Shown: positions 44,838-56,113 of the stretch, one piece after another
How the letters are laid out: every line of letters starts with the position of its first letter
How positions within the stretch are numbered: the stretch's first letter is position 1
Assembly (NCBI GenBank): GCA_025267735.1
Contig: CM046303.1
Coordinates: 32,154,380 to 32,218,379, forward strand
Source of the DNA: Mactra quadrangularis
Lineage: Eukaryota > Mollusca > Bivalvia > Venerida > Mactridae
Direction: 5' to 3'
DNA length: 64,000 nt
The notes under the pieces: generated by a model
What the model was told of the DNA's origin: nothing
Databases searched by the model: none
What the model saw: the letters and a program-made list of their open reading frames with translations, nothing else
Made by a program: the position numbers and the translations under genes

Positions 44838-45216
44838 GCCTTTATTTTGTCGTATCTTTGTGTTTTCGTCTCACAACCCGCGGGACGATGATACGACAAA
44901 CAGACATTTGTCGTATGATTGTGTTTTCGTGTGGCGCCTCGCGGGACAAAGATACGACAGATTTATCTGTGGCATGATTGTATTTTCGCTCTTTCGCCTT
45001 CCGCTCACACATGCGCAGAAGAAATATTGAAGATGTACGCATGTGTGAGTGGAAGGCGAAAAGGCGAAAATACAATTATACGACAGATCTAATCTGTCGT
45101 ATCTTTGTCCCGCGAGGCGCCACACGAAAACACAATCATACGACAAATATCTGTTTGTCGTATAATCGTCCCGCGGGTTGTGAGACGAAAACACAAAGAT
45201 ACGACAAAAAAAAGGC
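44838..45216. repeat. 379-bp near-perfect palindrome
   Basis: Left arm 44838-45015 and right arm 45038-45216 are reverse complements with few mismatches around a 22-nt centre (45016-45037). Within each arm, smaller mirrored words (TTGTCGTATGATTGTGTTTT, GTGGCGCCTCGCGGGACAAA, TTCGCCTTCCGCTCACAC) occur, so the structure is nested. It abuts satellite A directly. Frames across it on both strands are a consequence of symmetry. Confidence 0.88.
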
Positions 45217-45238
45217 AAAAACCCGACGCGAAACTGTA

Positions 45239-45843
45239 TTGAGGTTGAATATCGAACCAGCTCGACGTTCGACATTCATTAATAATACTAATGCGAATGT
45301 AGTTCTGAGGTTGAATATCGAACCAGTTCGACGTTCGACATTCATTAATAATAGTCCGAATGTAGTTTTGAGGTTGAATATCGAACCAGCTCGACGTTCG
45401 ACATTCATTAATAAAAGTCTGAATGTAGTTCTGAAGTTGAATATCGAACCAGCTCGACGTTCGACATTCATTAATAATAGTCCGAATGTAGTTCTGATGT
45501 TGAATATCGAACCAGTTCGACGTTCGACATTCATTAATAATAGTCCGAATGTAGTTTTGAGGTTGAATATCGAACCAGCTCGACGTTCGACATTCATTAA
45601 TAATAGTCCGAATGTAGTTCTAAGGTTGAATATCGAACCAGTTCGACGTTCGACATTCATTAATGGTTTTGATGCGAATGTAGTTCTGAGATTGAATATC
45701 GAACCAGCTCGACGTTCGACATTCATTAATAATAGTCCGAATGTAGTTCTGAGGTTGAATATCGAACCAACTCGACGTTCGACATTCATTAATAATAGTC
45801 CGAATGTAGTTCTGTGGTTGAATATCGAACCAGTCTGACGTTC
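45239..45843 (+). repeat. Satellite A, block A1
   Basis: Nine full monomers and a partial one, each 63 or 66 bp: TTGAATATCGAACCAGCTCG, ACGTTCGACATTCATTAATA, then ATAGTCCGAATGTAGTTCTG. Variants differ in the linker (AATAGTCCG, AAAAGTCTG, GGTTTTGATGCG, ACTAATGCG). It reads through as a + frame with repeated NIEPARRSTFI and a - frame with repeated MNVERRAGSIFN, because the period is a multiple of three. Confidence 0.92.
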
Positions 45844-47465
45844 GGACGACTTGTTTCAGCGGGGATACCTCGATTGGGCCCTTGGCCGCGCTTGAATCAG
45901 TGGAGCACGGCCTGTTTCTGTGGGGAAAACCTCGGCTTGGCCCTGGGCGGCTCTGGAATCAGCGGCATGCGGCTTGGATCAGCGGGGGAACCTCGGCTGG
46001 GCACTCGGACGGGGCTTCAGCTGGCTCTGTGGGCTCTGTTGGCCTTCTACCGGGGTCTACGCGGCCTGCCGCTAATACCTGCCTGTTTGGCTTGATTTTA
46101 GCGGAGGCAAGCAAGGGACACCGGGGTTTACCTCGGCTGCAAGACAGGCGCGCTTGTATCAGCGGCGGACGGCTTGATTCGGTGGGGAAACATCGGCTGG
46201 TCCCTTGGTCGCACTTGAATCAGCGGAGCACGGCTTGTTTAAGCGGGGAAAGCCCGGCTAGACCTTCGGCCGCGCCGAATATCGAACCAGTTCGACGTTC
46301 GACATTCATTAACAATAATGATGCGAAGCCTATACTGGGCACTAGGCCGCGCTTGAATCAGCGGAGCACGGCTTGTTTCAGCGAGGAAACCTCGGCTGTG
46401 CCCTGGGCGGCGCTAGAATCAGCGGCAGGCGGCTTGGATAAGCGGGGGAACCTCGGCTGGGCACCCGGTCGGGGCTTCAGCGGGCTCTGCGGGCTTCTAC
46501 CGGGGTCTACGCGGCCTGCCAATGATACGCGCCTGTCTGGCTTGATTTCAGCAGAGGCAAGCAAGGGACACCGGGGTTTACCTCGGCTGCAAGCCAGGCG
46601 CGCTTGAATCAGCGGCGGACGGCTTGATTTGGCGGGGAAACATCTGCTGGGGCCTTGGTCGCGCTTGAATCAGCGGAGCACGGCTTGTTTCAGCGGGGAA
46701 AGCCCGGCTGGGCATTCGGCCGCGCTTGAATCAGCGGCGGACGGCTTGTTTCAGCGGGGATACCTCGGCTGGATCCTTGGCCGCGCTTGAATCAGCGGAG
46801 CACGGCTTGTTTCAGCGGGGAAAGCCCAGCTTGGCCCTTGGCAGCGCTTGAATCAGCGGCGGACGGCTTGGATCAGCGGGGAAACCCCGGCTGGGCCCTT
46901 GGCCGCGTTGAATCAGCGCCAGGCGCTCTTGAATCCGCGGCGGACGGCTTATTCCAGCGGGGAAACCTCGGATGGGCCCTTGGCCGTGCTTAAATCAAAG
47001 ACAGGCGGCCTCGATCAGCGGGGAAACCTCGGCTGGGCACTCTGCCGGGGCTTTATCGGGCTCCGCGGGCCTTTAACGAGGGTCTATGCGGCCTGCTACC
47101 GATATCGGTCTGGCGCGTTTGATTTCAGCGGAGGCAAGGACGGGACACCAGGGTTTACCTCGGCTGCAAGCCAGGGGCGCTTGAATCAGCATCAGACGGC
47201 TTGTTTCAGCGGGGAAACATCGGCTGGGCCCTTGGCCGCGCTTGAATCAGCGGAGCACGGCCTCTTTCAGTGGGTAAACCTCGGCTGGGCCCTTGGCCGC
47301 GCTTGAACCAGCGGCAGGCGGCTTGGATCAACGGGGGAACATCGGCTGGGTACTCGGCCGGGGCTTCATCTGGCTTTGCGGGTACGTTACTGGGGTCTAC
47401 GCGGATTGTCGCTGATATCGGCCTGGCTCGCTTGATTTAAGCGGGGTTAAGCACGGGACACCGAA
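45844..47465 (+). repeat. Satellite B, block B1 (GC-rich)
   Basis: GC-rich units of about 60 bp: GAATCAGCGGAGCACGGCTT, GTTTCAGCGGGGAAACCTCG, then GCTGGGCCCTTGGCCGCGCT. A distinct longer unit (CTACCGGGGTCTACGCGGCC) recurs several times within the block. A single satellite A monomer interrupts it at about 46276-46325. Open frames (for example 45882-46607) are repeat-driven; I see no protein domain. Confidence 0.9.
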
Positions 47466-47605
47466 TATACCTCCTCTGTTGGTCGCAACCCGTTTCGGCG
47501 ACTAAAAAAGTGCAGTTAATTATTCATTGTTCTTTTATTTACACCATTGATGCACGATTGATGATCGCTCTCGTGCAGCACAGCGACGCTTCATATAAAT
47601 AGGCT

Positions 47606-47662
47606 TTTTTCGGAACTCCAAATTATGGGTTTCGTGCACAGGCGGTACAAAATCGGAATAAA
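47606..47662 (-). mobile_element. Relative of the 43309-43386 foldback
   Basis: In reverse it reads TATTCCGATTTTGTACCGCC, then TGTGCACGAAACCCATAATT and a short end, collinear with 43319-43378. Confidence 0.5.
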
Positions 47663-47715
47663 TCCAATTGTTCTCTGTACATACTTTCATTGTAACGATA
47701 AAAGTTAGTTCGCCC

Positions 47716-48014
47716 GCCCGGCTAGCTCAGTCGGTAGCGAACAAGTCTTCTGATCGAGGTGTCGTGAGTTCGATTCATGGGCGGGGCATACTGTCGTGAA
47801 GCTTGGTCATGAAATAATTTCTATTGTCATTCTCCCTTCTACCACTGATTCAAAATCATGTACGGCAGTTGTCAGTCACTGACGGAAGTAGCGCCTAGTA
47901 ACTGGTTAACAGCTAAATCCAGAGATTTAGGCTTTCCAGGAACGGTGAGTAGGTTGACTGACTGCCATGATATGACCTATACAATGTGTTGCTGCGGCGT
48001 TTAATCCAACAAAA
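47716..48014 (+). mobile_element. SINE family 1, full length
   Basis: Head GCCCGGCTAGCTCAGTCGG with AAGTCTTCTGATCGAGG and TTCGATTCATGGGCG, then the family body and tail (GCGGCGTTTAATCCAACAAA). It lies in the spacer between the two orientations of the satellite complex. Confidence 0.85.
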
Positions 48015-48054
48015 CAAACACGCAACTAACACAAAAATTTGTTTGTACCACAGG

Positions 48055-48303
48055 TATTGTTCGTTTTTTCTCAACTGTCAGAACATGAATAATTTCACGG
48101 TGAATGCGTTTATTAAAATCATTGTTGTAATACATCCATGAGTTTCCGAAAGCGTGTATTATGATCAAGTTAAGCTGTTTATGCCGTATGATATGTTTTA
48201 GTCGAGATATTTTTAATAACAATTAGGCCGCCAGTACAAAAACAATGCATTCAGTCACCGTGAAATTATTCAAGCTTTGAAAGTTAAGAAAAAACGGACA
48301 ATA
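48055..48303 (-). mobile_element. TCTCAACTGTCAAA MITE, full length
   Basis: Ends TATTGTTCG...TTTCTCAACTGTCAGAAC and TTTGAAAGTTAAGAAAAAAC...GGACAATA. The interior is the reverse complement of 8960-9211 (GGCCGCCAGTACAAAAACAA). It appears to have inserted beside the foldback end ATTGAATTCCGGATATAGTC at 48306-48345. Confidence 0.85.
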
Positions 48304-48495
48304 AAACCCCAAAAAATTGAATTCCGGATATAGTCTATTCATGTGATTGACTATATAATTTGTTAGCTAGATGTCTTAATATTGTGTCAACAAAAATATT
48401 AAAAACAAATATCGCATGAATAAAAGTACTTCGATCCAAAGAAATTAAGTCAACAACCAATGTGCTAAATATTGAAAAAAATACTTACGTCTAAT

Positions 48496-49127
48496 ATTAT
48501 TAACGAATGTCAAATATCGAGCAGGTTCGATATTGAACCTTAAAACTACATTCGGACTATCATGAATGAATGTCGAACGTCGAACTGGTTCGATATTCAA
48601 CCTCAGAACTACATTCTCATTATTATTATTAATGAATGTCAAACGTCGAGCTGGTTCGATATTCAACTTCAGAACTACATTCGGACTATTATTAATGAAT
48701 GTCGAACGTCGAGCTGGTTCGATATTCAACTTTAGAACTAAATTCGGACTATTATGAATGAATGTCGAACGTCGAGCTGGTTCGATATTCAACTTCAGAA
48801 CTACATTCGGACTATTATTAATGAATGTCGAACGTCGAGCTGGTTCGATATTCAACCTCAAAACTAGATTCGGACTATGATTAATGAATGTCGAACGTCG
48901 AGCTGGTTCGATATTCAACTTCAGAACTATATTCGGACTATAATGAATGAATGTCGAACGTCGAGCTGGTTCGATATTCAACCTCAGAACTACATTCGGA
49001 CTATTATTAATGAATGTCACATGTCGAGCTGGTTCGATATTCAACCTCAGAACTACATTCGGACTATTATTAATGAATGTCGAACGTCGAGCTGGTTCGA
49101 TATTCAACCTCAGAACTACATTCGCAT
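48496..49127 (-). repeat. Satellite A, block A2
   Basis: About ten monomers of satellite A in reverse orientation. The leftmost monomers are the most diverged (48496-48660), as expected at an array edge. It ends at the junction ATTCGCATCAACGTCGAGCA shared with block A3. Confidence 0.9.
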
Positions 49128-49745
49128 CAACGTCGAGCAGAGCCCAGCCGAGATTCCCCGCTGATCCAAGCCGCCTGCCGCTGATTCCAGCGCCGCCCAG
49201 GGCCCAGTCGAGGTTCCCCCGCTGAAACAGGCCATGCTCCGCTGATTCAAGCGCGGCCAAGGGTCCAGCCGAGGTTTCCCCGCTGAAACAAGCCGTCCGC
49301 CGCTGATTCAAGCGCGGCCGAAGGTCTAGCCGGGCATTCCCCGCTGAAACAAGCCGTGCTCCGCTGATTCAAGTGCGACCAAGGGCCCAGCCGATGTTTC
49401 CCCGCCGAATCAAGCCGTCCGCCGCTGATACAAGCGCGCCTGGCTTGCAGCCGAGGTAAACCCCGGTGTCCCTTGCTTGCCTCCGCTAAAATCAAACCAA
49501 CCAGGCAGGTATTAGCGGCAGGCCGCGTAGACCCCGGTAGAAGGCCCACAGAGCCCACAGAGCCAGCTGAAGCCCCGTCCGAGTGCCCAGCCGAGGTTCC
49601 CCCGCTGATTCAAGCCGCATGCCGCTGATTCCAGCGCCGCCCAGGGCCAAGCCGAGGTTTTCCCCGCAGAAACAGGCCGTGCTCCACTGATTCAAGCGCG
49701 GCCAAGGGCCCAATCGAGGTATCCCCGCTGAAACAAGTCGTCCGA
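49128..49745 (-). repeat. Satellite B, block B2
   Basis: About 618 bp of the GC-rich satellite in reverse orientation, nearly identical to 50813-51428 in unit order, including the GGGGTCTACGCGGCCTGCCG unit in its own sense. Junctions with A are the same in both blocks. Confidence 0.9.
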
Positions 49746-50812
49746 ACGTCGGACTGGTTTTATATTCAACCACAGAACTACATTCGGACTATTATTAATG
49801 AATGTCGAACGTCGAGCTGGTTCGATATTCAACCTCAGAACTACATTCAGACTATTTTTAATGAATGTCGAACGTCGAACTGGTTCGATATTCAATTTTA
49901 GAACTACATTCGCATCATTATTGCTAATGAATGTCGAACTTAGAGCTGGTTCGATATTCAACATCAGAACTACATTCGGACTATTATTAATGAATGTCGA
50001 ACGTCGAGCTGGTTCTATATTCAACCTCAGAGCTACATTCGGACTATTATTAATGAATGTCGAACGTCGAGCTGGTTCGATAATCAATCTCAGAACTACA
50101 TTCGCATCATTATCATTAATGAATGTCGAACGTCGAACTGGTTCGATATTCAACCTTAGAACTACATTCGGACTATTATTAATGAATGTCGAACGTCGAG
50201 CTGGTTCGATATTCAAACTCAAAACTACATTCGGACTATTATTAATGAATGTCGAACGTCGAACTGGTTCGATATTCAACCTCAGAACTACATTCGCATT
50301 AGTATTATTAATGAATGTCGAACGTCGAGCTGGTTCGATATTCAACATCAGAACTACATTCGGATTATTATTAATGAATGTCGAACGTCGAGCTGGTTCG
50401 ATATTCAACTTCAGAACTACATTCAGACTTTTATAAATAAATGTCGAACGTCGAGCTGGTTCGATATTCAATCTCAGAACTACATTCGCATCATTATCAT
50501 TAATGAATGTCGAACGTCGAACTGGTTCGATATTCAACCTTAGAACTACATTCGGACTATTATTAATGAATGTCGAACGTCGAACTGGTTCGATATTCAA
50601 CCTCAAAACTACATTCGGACTATTATTAATGAATGTCGAACGTCGAACTGGTTCGATATTCAACCTCAGAACTACATTCGCATTAGTATTATTAATGAAT
50701 GTCGAACGTCGAGCTGGTTCGATATTCAACCTCAGAACTACATTCGGACTATTATTAATGAATGTCGAACGTCGAGCTGGTTCGATATTCAACTTCAGAA
50801 CTACATTCGCAT
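49746..50812 (-). repeat. Satellite A, block A3
   Basis: About seventeen monomers. Linker types recur in ordered runs (for example ACTAATGCG, then two AGTCCG types, then GATAATGATGCG), suggesting a higher-order unit of several monomers. Confidence 0.9.
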
Positions 50813-51428
50813 CAACGTCGAGCAGAGCTCCGCCGAGATTCCCCGCTGATCCAAGCCGCCTGCCGCTGATTCCAGCGCCGCCCAGGGCCCAGCCGAGGTT
50901 CCCCGCTGAAACAGGCCGTGCTCCGCTGATTCAAGCGCGGCCAAGGGTCCAGCCGAGGTTTCCCCGCTGAAACAAGCCGTCCGCCGCTGATTCAAGCGCG
51001 GCCGAAGGTCTAGCCGGGCTTTCCCCGCTTAAACAAGCCGTGCTCCGCTGATTCAAGTGCGACCAAGGGCCCAGCCGATGTTTCCCCGCCGAATCAAGCC
51101 GTCCGCCGCTGATACAAGCGCGCCTGGCTTGCAGCCGAGGTAAACCCCGGTGTCCCGTGCTTGCCTCCGCTAAAATCAAGCCAACCAGGCAGGTATTAGC
51201 GGCAGGCCGCGTAGACCCCGGTAGAAGGCCCAGAGAGACCACAGAGCCAGCTGAAGCCCCGTCCGAGTGACCAGCCGAGGTTCCCCCGCTGATCCAAGCC
51301 GCATGCCGCTGATTCCAGCGCCGCCCAGGGCCAAGCCGAGGTTTTCCCCGCAGAAACAGGCCGTGCTCCACTGATTCAAGCGCGGCCAAGGGCCCAATCG
51401 AGGTATCCCCGCTGAAACAAGTCGTCCG
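50813..51428 (-). repeat. Satellite B, block B3
   Basis: Near copy of B2 with the same junction sequences. In its own sense it follows A4 through GAACCAGTCTGACGTTCGGA, exactly as B1 follows A1 on the + strand. Confidence 0.9.
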
Positions 51429-53012
51429 AACGTCAGACTGGTTCGATATTCAACCACAGAACTACATTCGGACTATTATTAATGAATGTCGAACGTCGAG
51501 CTGGTTCGATATTCAACCTCAGAACTACATTCGGACTATTATTAATGAATGTCGAACGTCGAGCTGGTTCGATATTCAATCTCAGAACTACATTCGCATC
51601 AAAACCATTAATGAATGTCGAACGTCGAACTGGTTCGATATTCAACCTTAGAACTACATTCGGACTATTATTAATGAATGTCGAACGTCGAGCTGGTTCG
51701 ATATTCAACCTCAAAACTACATTCGGACTATTATTAATGAATGTCGAACGTCGAACTGGTTCGATATTCAACATCAGAACTACATTCGGACTTTTATTAA
51801 TGAATGTCGAACGTCGAGCTGGTTCGATATTCAAATTCAGAACTACATTCAGACTTTTATTAATGAATGTCGAACGTCGAGCTGGTTCGATATTCAACTT
51901 CAGAACTACATTCGGACTATTATTAATGAATGTCGAACGTCGAGCTGGTTCGATATTCAATCTCAGAACTACATTCGCATTATTATCATTAATGAATGTC
52001 GAATGTCGAGCTGGTTCGATATTCAACCTCAGAACTACATTCGGACTATCTTTCATGAATGTCGAACGTCGAGCTTGTTCGATATTCAATCTCGAACTAC
52101 ATTCGCATCATTATCATTAATGAATGTCGAACGTCGAACTGGTTCGATATTCAACCTTAGAACTACATTCGGACTATTATTAATGAATGTCGAACGTCGA
52201 ACTGGTTCGATATTCAACCTTAGAACTACATTCGGACTATTATTAATGAATGTCGAACGTCGAACTGGTTCGATATTCAACCTCAGAACTACATTCGGAC
52301 TATTATTTATGAATGTCGAACGTCGAGCTGGTTCGATATTCAACTTCAGAACTACATTCAGACTTTTATTAATGAATGTCGAACGTCGAGCTGGTTCGAT
52401 ATTCAACCTCAGAACTACATTCGGACTATTATTAATGAATGTCGAACGTCGAACTGGTTCGATATTCAACCTCAGAACTACATTCGGACTATCTTTTATG
52501 AATGTCGAACGTCGAGCTGGTTCGATATTCAATCTCAGAACTACATTCGCATCATTATCATTAATGAATGTCGAACGTCGAACTGGTTCGATATTCAACC
52601 TTAGAACTACATTCGGACTATTATTAATGAATGTCGAACGTCGAGCTGGTTCGATATTCAACCTTAGAACTACATTCGGACTATTATTAATGAATGTCGA
52701 ACGTCGAACTGGTTCGATATTCAACCTCAAAACTACATTCGGACTATTATTAATGAATGTCGAACGTCGAACTGGTTCGATATTCAACCTCAGAACTACA
52801 TTCGCATTAGTAATATTAATGAATGTCGAACGTCGAGCTGGTTCGATATTCAACCTCAGAACTACATTCGGACTATTATTAATGAATGTCGAACCTCGAG
52901 CTGGTTCGATATTCAACTTCTGTTCGATATTGGCACATTATGCAAATGTCGAACGTCGAGCTGGTTCGATATTCGATATTGAATATCGAATATCGAACGT
53001 CGAATGTTGTGC
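51429..53012 (-). repeat. Satellite A, block A4
   Basis: About twenty-four monomers. The last monomers before B3 carry the same linker order as A1 before B1 (AAAAGTCTG, three AGTCCG-type, GGTTTTGATGCG, two AGTCCG). The right edge decays through repeated ATATTCGATATTGAATATCG words near 52965-52995. Confidence 0.9.
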
Positions 53013-53138
53013 TAAGTTATTGGAGCTTTGCAAAACATGTATATTTCAACACGTACGTTTATGTGCGCTGCAATATAATATTTGCATAGTTAGAAATGAC
53101 TTGTCAGCAACTTCATATCACTACCCAATGTTCGTATA

Positions 53139-54446
53139 CGAGGAGTATTCAATAATTTGTGTCGGTGCTATAGTAAAATGACAACCTTTTAAGCAAATAC
53201 CATGTTTATTTATTTAAACCTTCAAAGTAATCTCCTTTGAACAATATGCAAAGTTTCAAACGTTTAATCCAATTTTGAAATGCTTCTTTATAGTCCTCTT
53301 TAGGTATACCCTTACACAACTGATGTAATACTGAACCAAGTCCATTTCTGGTCCTGTAACAGTGTACTAAAAGTCTTGAAGAAATCGCATGGTGCCAAAT
53401 CTGGCGAGTATGGTGGATAATTAAGTACAGTTACACGTTTGCCCTCCAAAATTTCTTACAAATGTCTGCCTTATGTGGAGTGGCGTTGTCATGAAGTAGA
53501 TACAGACCTCTCATACCAGTATTTGGACGACGTTTGCGATAGTATTTGTCAACTTTGTTTAAAACTATTCGTTTGTAAAACATTGCAGTAACGGTACGAC
53601 CTTTTGAAACAGGAACCTGTGTCACTAAACCATGTATACCAAAGAACATGGCATACATAACCTTCTTTGTGTTAGTATTTCTTTTAGCTATACAGGGCCT
53701 ACGGGTATGTTTGGTGGCCATATCTTATTATTTACATTTCGTGTGGGCTCAAAAAAGTAGAACCAGCTTTCGTCATTAGTTACAATGTTAGAAAATTTAC
53801 GATCGTTATATCTAGGACACATCTTCAACAATTTCTTGGCACATTTTACACGCTCCTGCTTTTGCTTTTCAGTCAATAAATGTGGTATCAATCTGGCTGC
53901 AATCTTCTTAACTTTGAGATGTTTCTTTAGAATCGTAAATGCACTTCCCGTTGAATAGCCTGTATACTTAGCTATTTCACTGCAATCAGAAACTGTATAT
54001 ATATAGCTTCATTGTTAATGAGTTCTTGCACCTTTTTAATGTTGTTTTTGGTGACCACTGAGTGTTTTCTTCCCCTACCACTAGAATCGTTAAGTGACTC
54101 TGTACCACTTTTAAACTTAACAATCCATCTTTGAACTGTCCTTTCACTAACCGCAGATGGTCCATGAATACGACAAAGTTCTTTATTGATGACTGCAACA
54201 CTTAACCCAAATGGCATACGCGCTTTGATATAAGCTCAAATTTCAACATTATTTACAGAGCTTTTTTCCAACCATTTTACGCAGTTGATCGAATATTCAA
54301 CTTTCAACACTAAATTTCTTAAAACGTGTGTGTATTGGCATACACGAATTGATACACCGTTGGAAAGATAAAGACTTGAAGCGTATCATAGTGTAACTTT
54401 GCACGCGATTCACGAACTTTGTGTAGAGAAAAATGAATGCTCCTCG
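53139..54446 (-). mobile_element. Mariner element with frameshifted transposase
   Basis: The element is 1308 bp, usual for mariner, flanked by TA on both sides, with ends CGAGGAGTATTC and GAATGCTCCTCG. On the - strand the transposase has a helix-turn-helix region (HGPSAVSERTVQRWIVKFKS, 54217 downward), KKHLKVKK and PHLLTEKQKQERVKCAKK, then NDESWFYFFEP (first Asp 53772-53774), LLHDNATPHKA (second Asp 53488-53490) and YSPDLAPCDFF (third Asp 53384-53386). Second to third Asp spacing is one base short of the D34D value, so a 1-nt deletion lies there. At least two other frameshifts interrupt it. The element is inactive as a protein source. Confidence 0.93.
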
Positions 54447-54448
54447 TA

Positions 54449-55059
54449 CATAAAAACAACTGATAGCTATAGAATCAGTACATAAAAATAAAACATTCAA
54501 AACAATGAAAGAAATATAAATATATAAATAGAAGACAGAAGACACAATGACATTTGTACTGTGTTTTCTCTTTGTGTCTTTCAAAAATGACATGAAAATT
54601 AGTTGTTTTTTCCTCTTCGGACTTATATCTCCACATGATGCCAGCAATCATGTAACTCTCGTCTTCATCGTGTTGACGGTAGTTGTCACATGCATAAAGA
54701 TCACTCGGGTAGACCATAAAGTGCAAGTCTGTGATGCCATAGAATTGCTGACTAAGGACTGCTGTGTTTTGTGGTTGCCAGTTTGTTGAACGTTTATTAA
54801 TGTTGTTGGTTGATTCTGTGCTGCTATTTGTCCATAGACGATATTCATAATTGTTTTCATGTCTCGGTTTTAGAACGTGTTCATGCTGTTTCGTGTTCAA
54901 ATGTTTTTCTTAGTAGTTTTTAAACGAAGGAAATTTGATTTCAGTCTAATTCAGAAGTTGGGCTGATCTTTACTCAATTTAAATAAATGAGTTAGCGTCT
55001 AAGAAGCCTTTGTCATCTTTAAATTGGTCTGTCAATATCAAGTCTCGTTCACATTTTCC
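54449..55059. other. Non-repeat stretch, no gene recognised
   Basis: A - strand frame of 141 codons (54475-54900) and a + frame of 80 codons (54547-54789, with a hydrophobic VTLVFIVLTVVVTC segment) overlap. Neither has a recognisable family, and I cannot decide between them. Confidence 0.25.
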
Positions 55060-55063
55060 CATA

Positions 55064-55732
55064 TCAATTATTTAGGAGGTGGTAATTTACATTGTCTTTT
55101 AGATGTTTGGTACACAGCGCACGACGGGCGATGGACGTTTGGAAAAGCATGGTCTATGGCTTTAGTTAGAGCTATCTCGTTATCGCTTCATACAGTTATC
55201 TGTATAGAAAGACGAACTTCAACGTTTTCTATATATAATTGTCCAATTTAGCAGAAATTTTGTCCAGAAATGACTTGTAAGTTGCGTATGTTGCATCTTT
55301 ATGAAGTATTAGCGGATCAAGGAATACTGGATGTTGTTTGGAGTGTTTTTGTATTAGTCGGTTATTCTTTATACGATTTTGGTGGCATAGACGAAGCCCA
55401 AGCTGAAAGTTTTGTCAATTCCTAAAGGATCAGTCTGTTTGTTGGGTAAAAAAGTTCTTAAGGCCTAGGATTTGTTCTTCAGTGTGAAATATAATTCAGG
55501 GTATACGTGGTCTTAGTAATGAATTATTGTCTGTACAAACGTGTGTGTATTTAAAATAGAAATTACGTCTAGAAATATTTAATCCGCCGACATATGTCAC
55601 GTGGTATAACGGAAATAACTGTCAATATCAATCAAGTTACGTGCAGACTTCATTTGGTATATATGATTTTACTACAATACTAAAATTCTTCGAGGGACCG
55701 TCTACGCGACCAAAGTCAATTCAAGTATAATA
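55064..55732 (+). pseudogene. Possible broken coding fragment(s), unrecognised
   Basis: Two separated + strand segments look protein-like. 55064-55252 has DGRWTFGKAWSMALVRAI then HTVICIERRTS, faintly like the WxFGxxxC to (D/E)R(Y) stretch of class A GPCRs, but with Ser for the expected Cys. 55583-55732 reads NPPTYVTWYNGNNCQYQSSY and then GIYDFTTILKFFEGPSTRPK before a stop. Stops and frame changes separate them. They may belong to one decayed gene or to none. Confidence 0.25.
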
Positions 55733-56113
55733 CAATAAGTCCATGTGCAAAAATGTGAAGCGAAGACGATATGCCTTGACATTCAATAAATAATAACTTA
55801 CATATTTATCACTAATCATATCTCATAAACGATATGTTCGTATTTCTTTTTATCAAAAAAAAATATTATTATTATTGTTATCCTGATGAAGGTCTACCGA
55901 AACCCGTTGATCACAATATAATATATTTCAAGAACTATACGTGTTGTTGTTGTATTATAGCCATTTTTATCAAAAAGAAATTTTAATAATCAAAATTCAA
56001 AACGTCAATTTTTCTTCTTTTCTCAGCAATGCTGTTAGCCGATTTTCTTCCTTATGTAGTTTTATGCGCTCTGTGTGAAGACACGGATGGAATAACATTC
56101 GGTTTTAGCCGTC

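Noticed and set aside
45882..47306. Long frames across satellite B as genes
   Set aside because: They follow repeat periodicity, lack any domain and exist in several frames at once.
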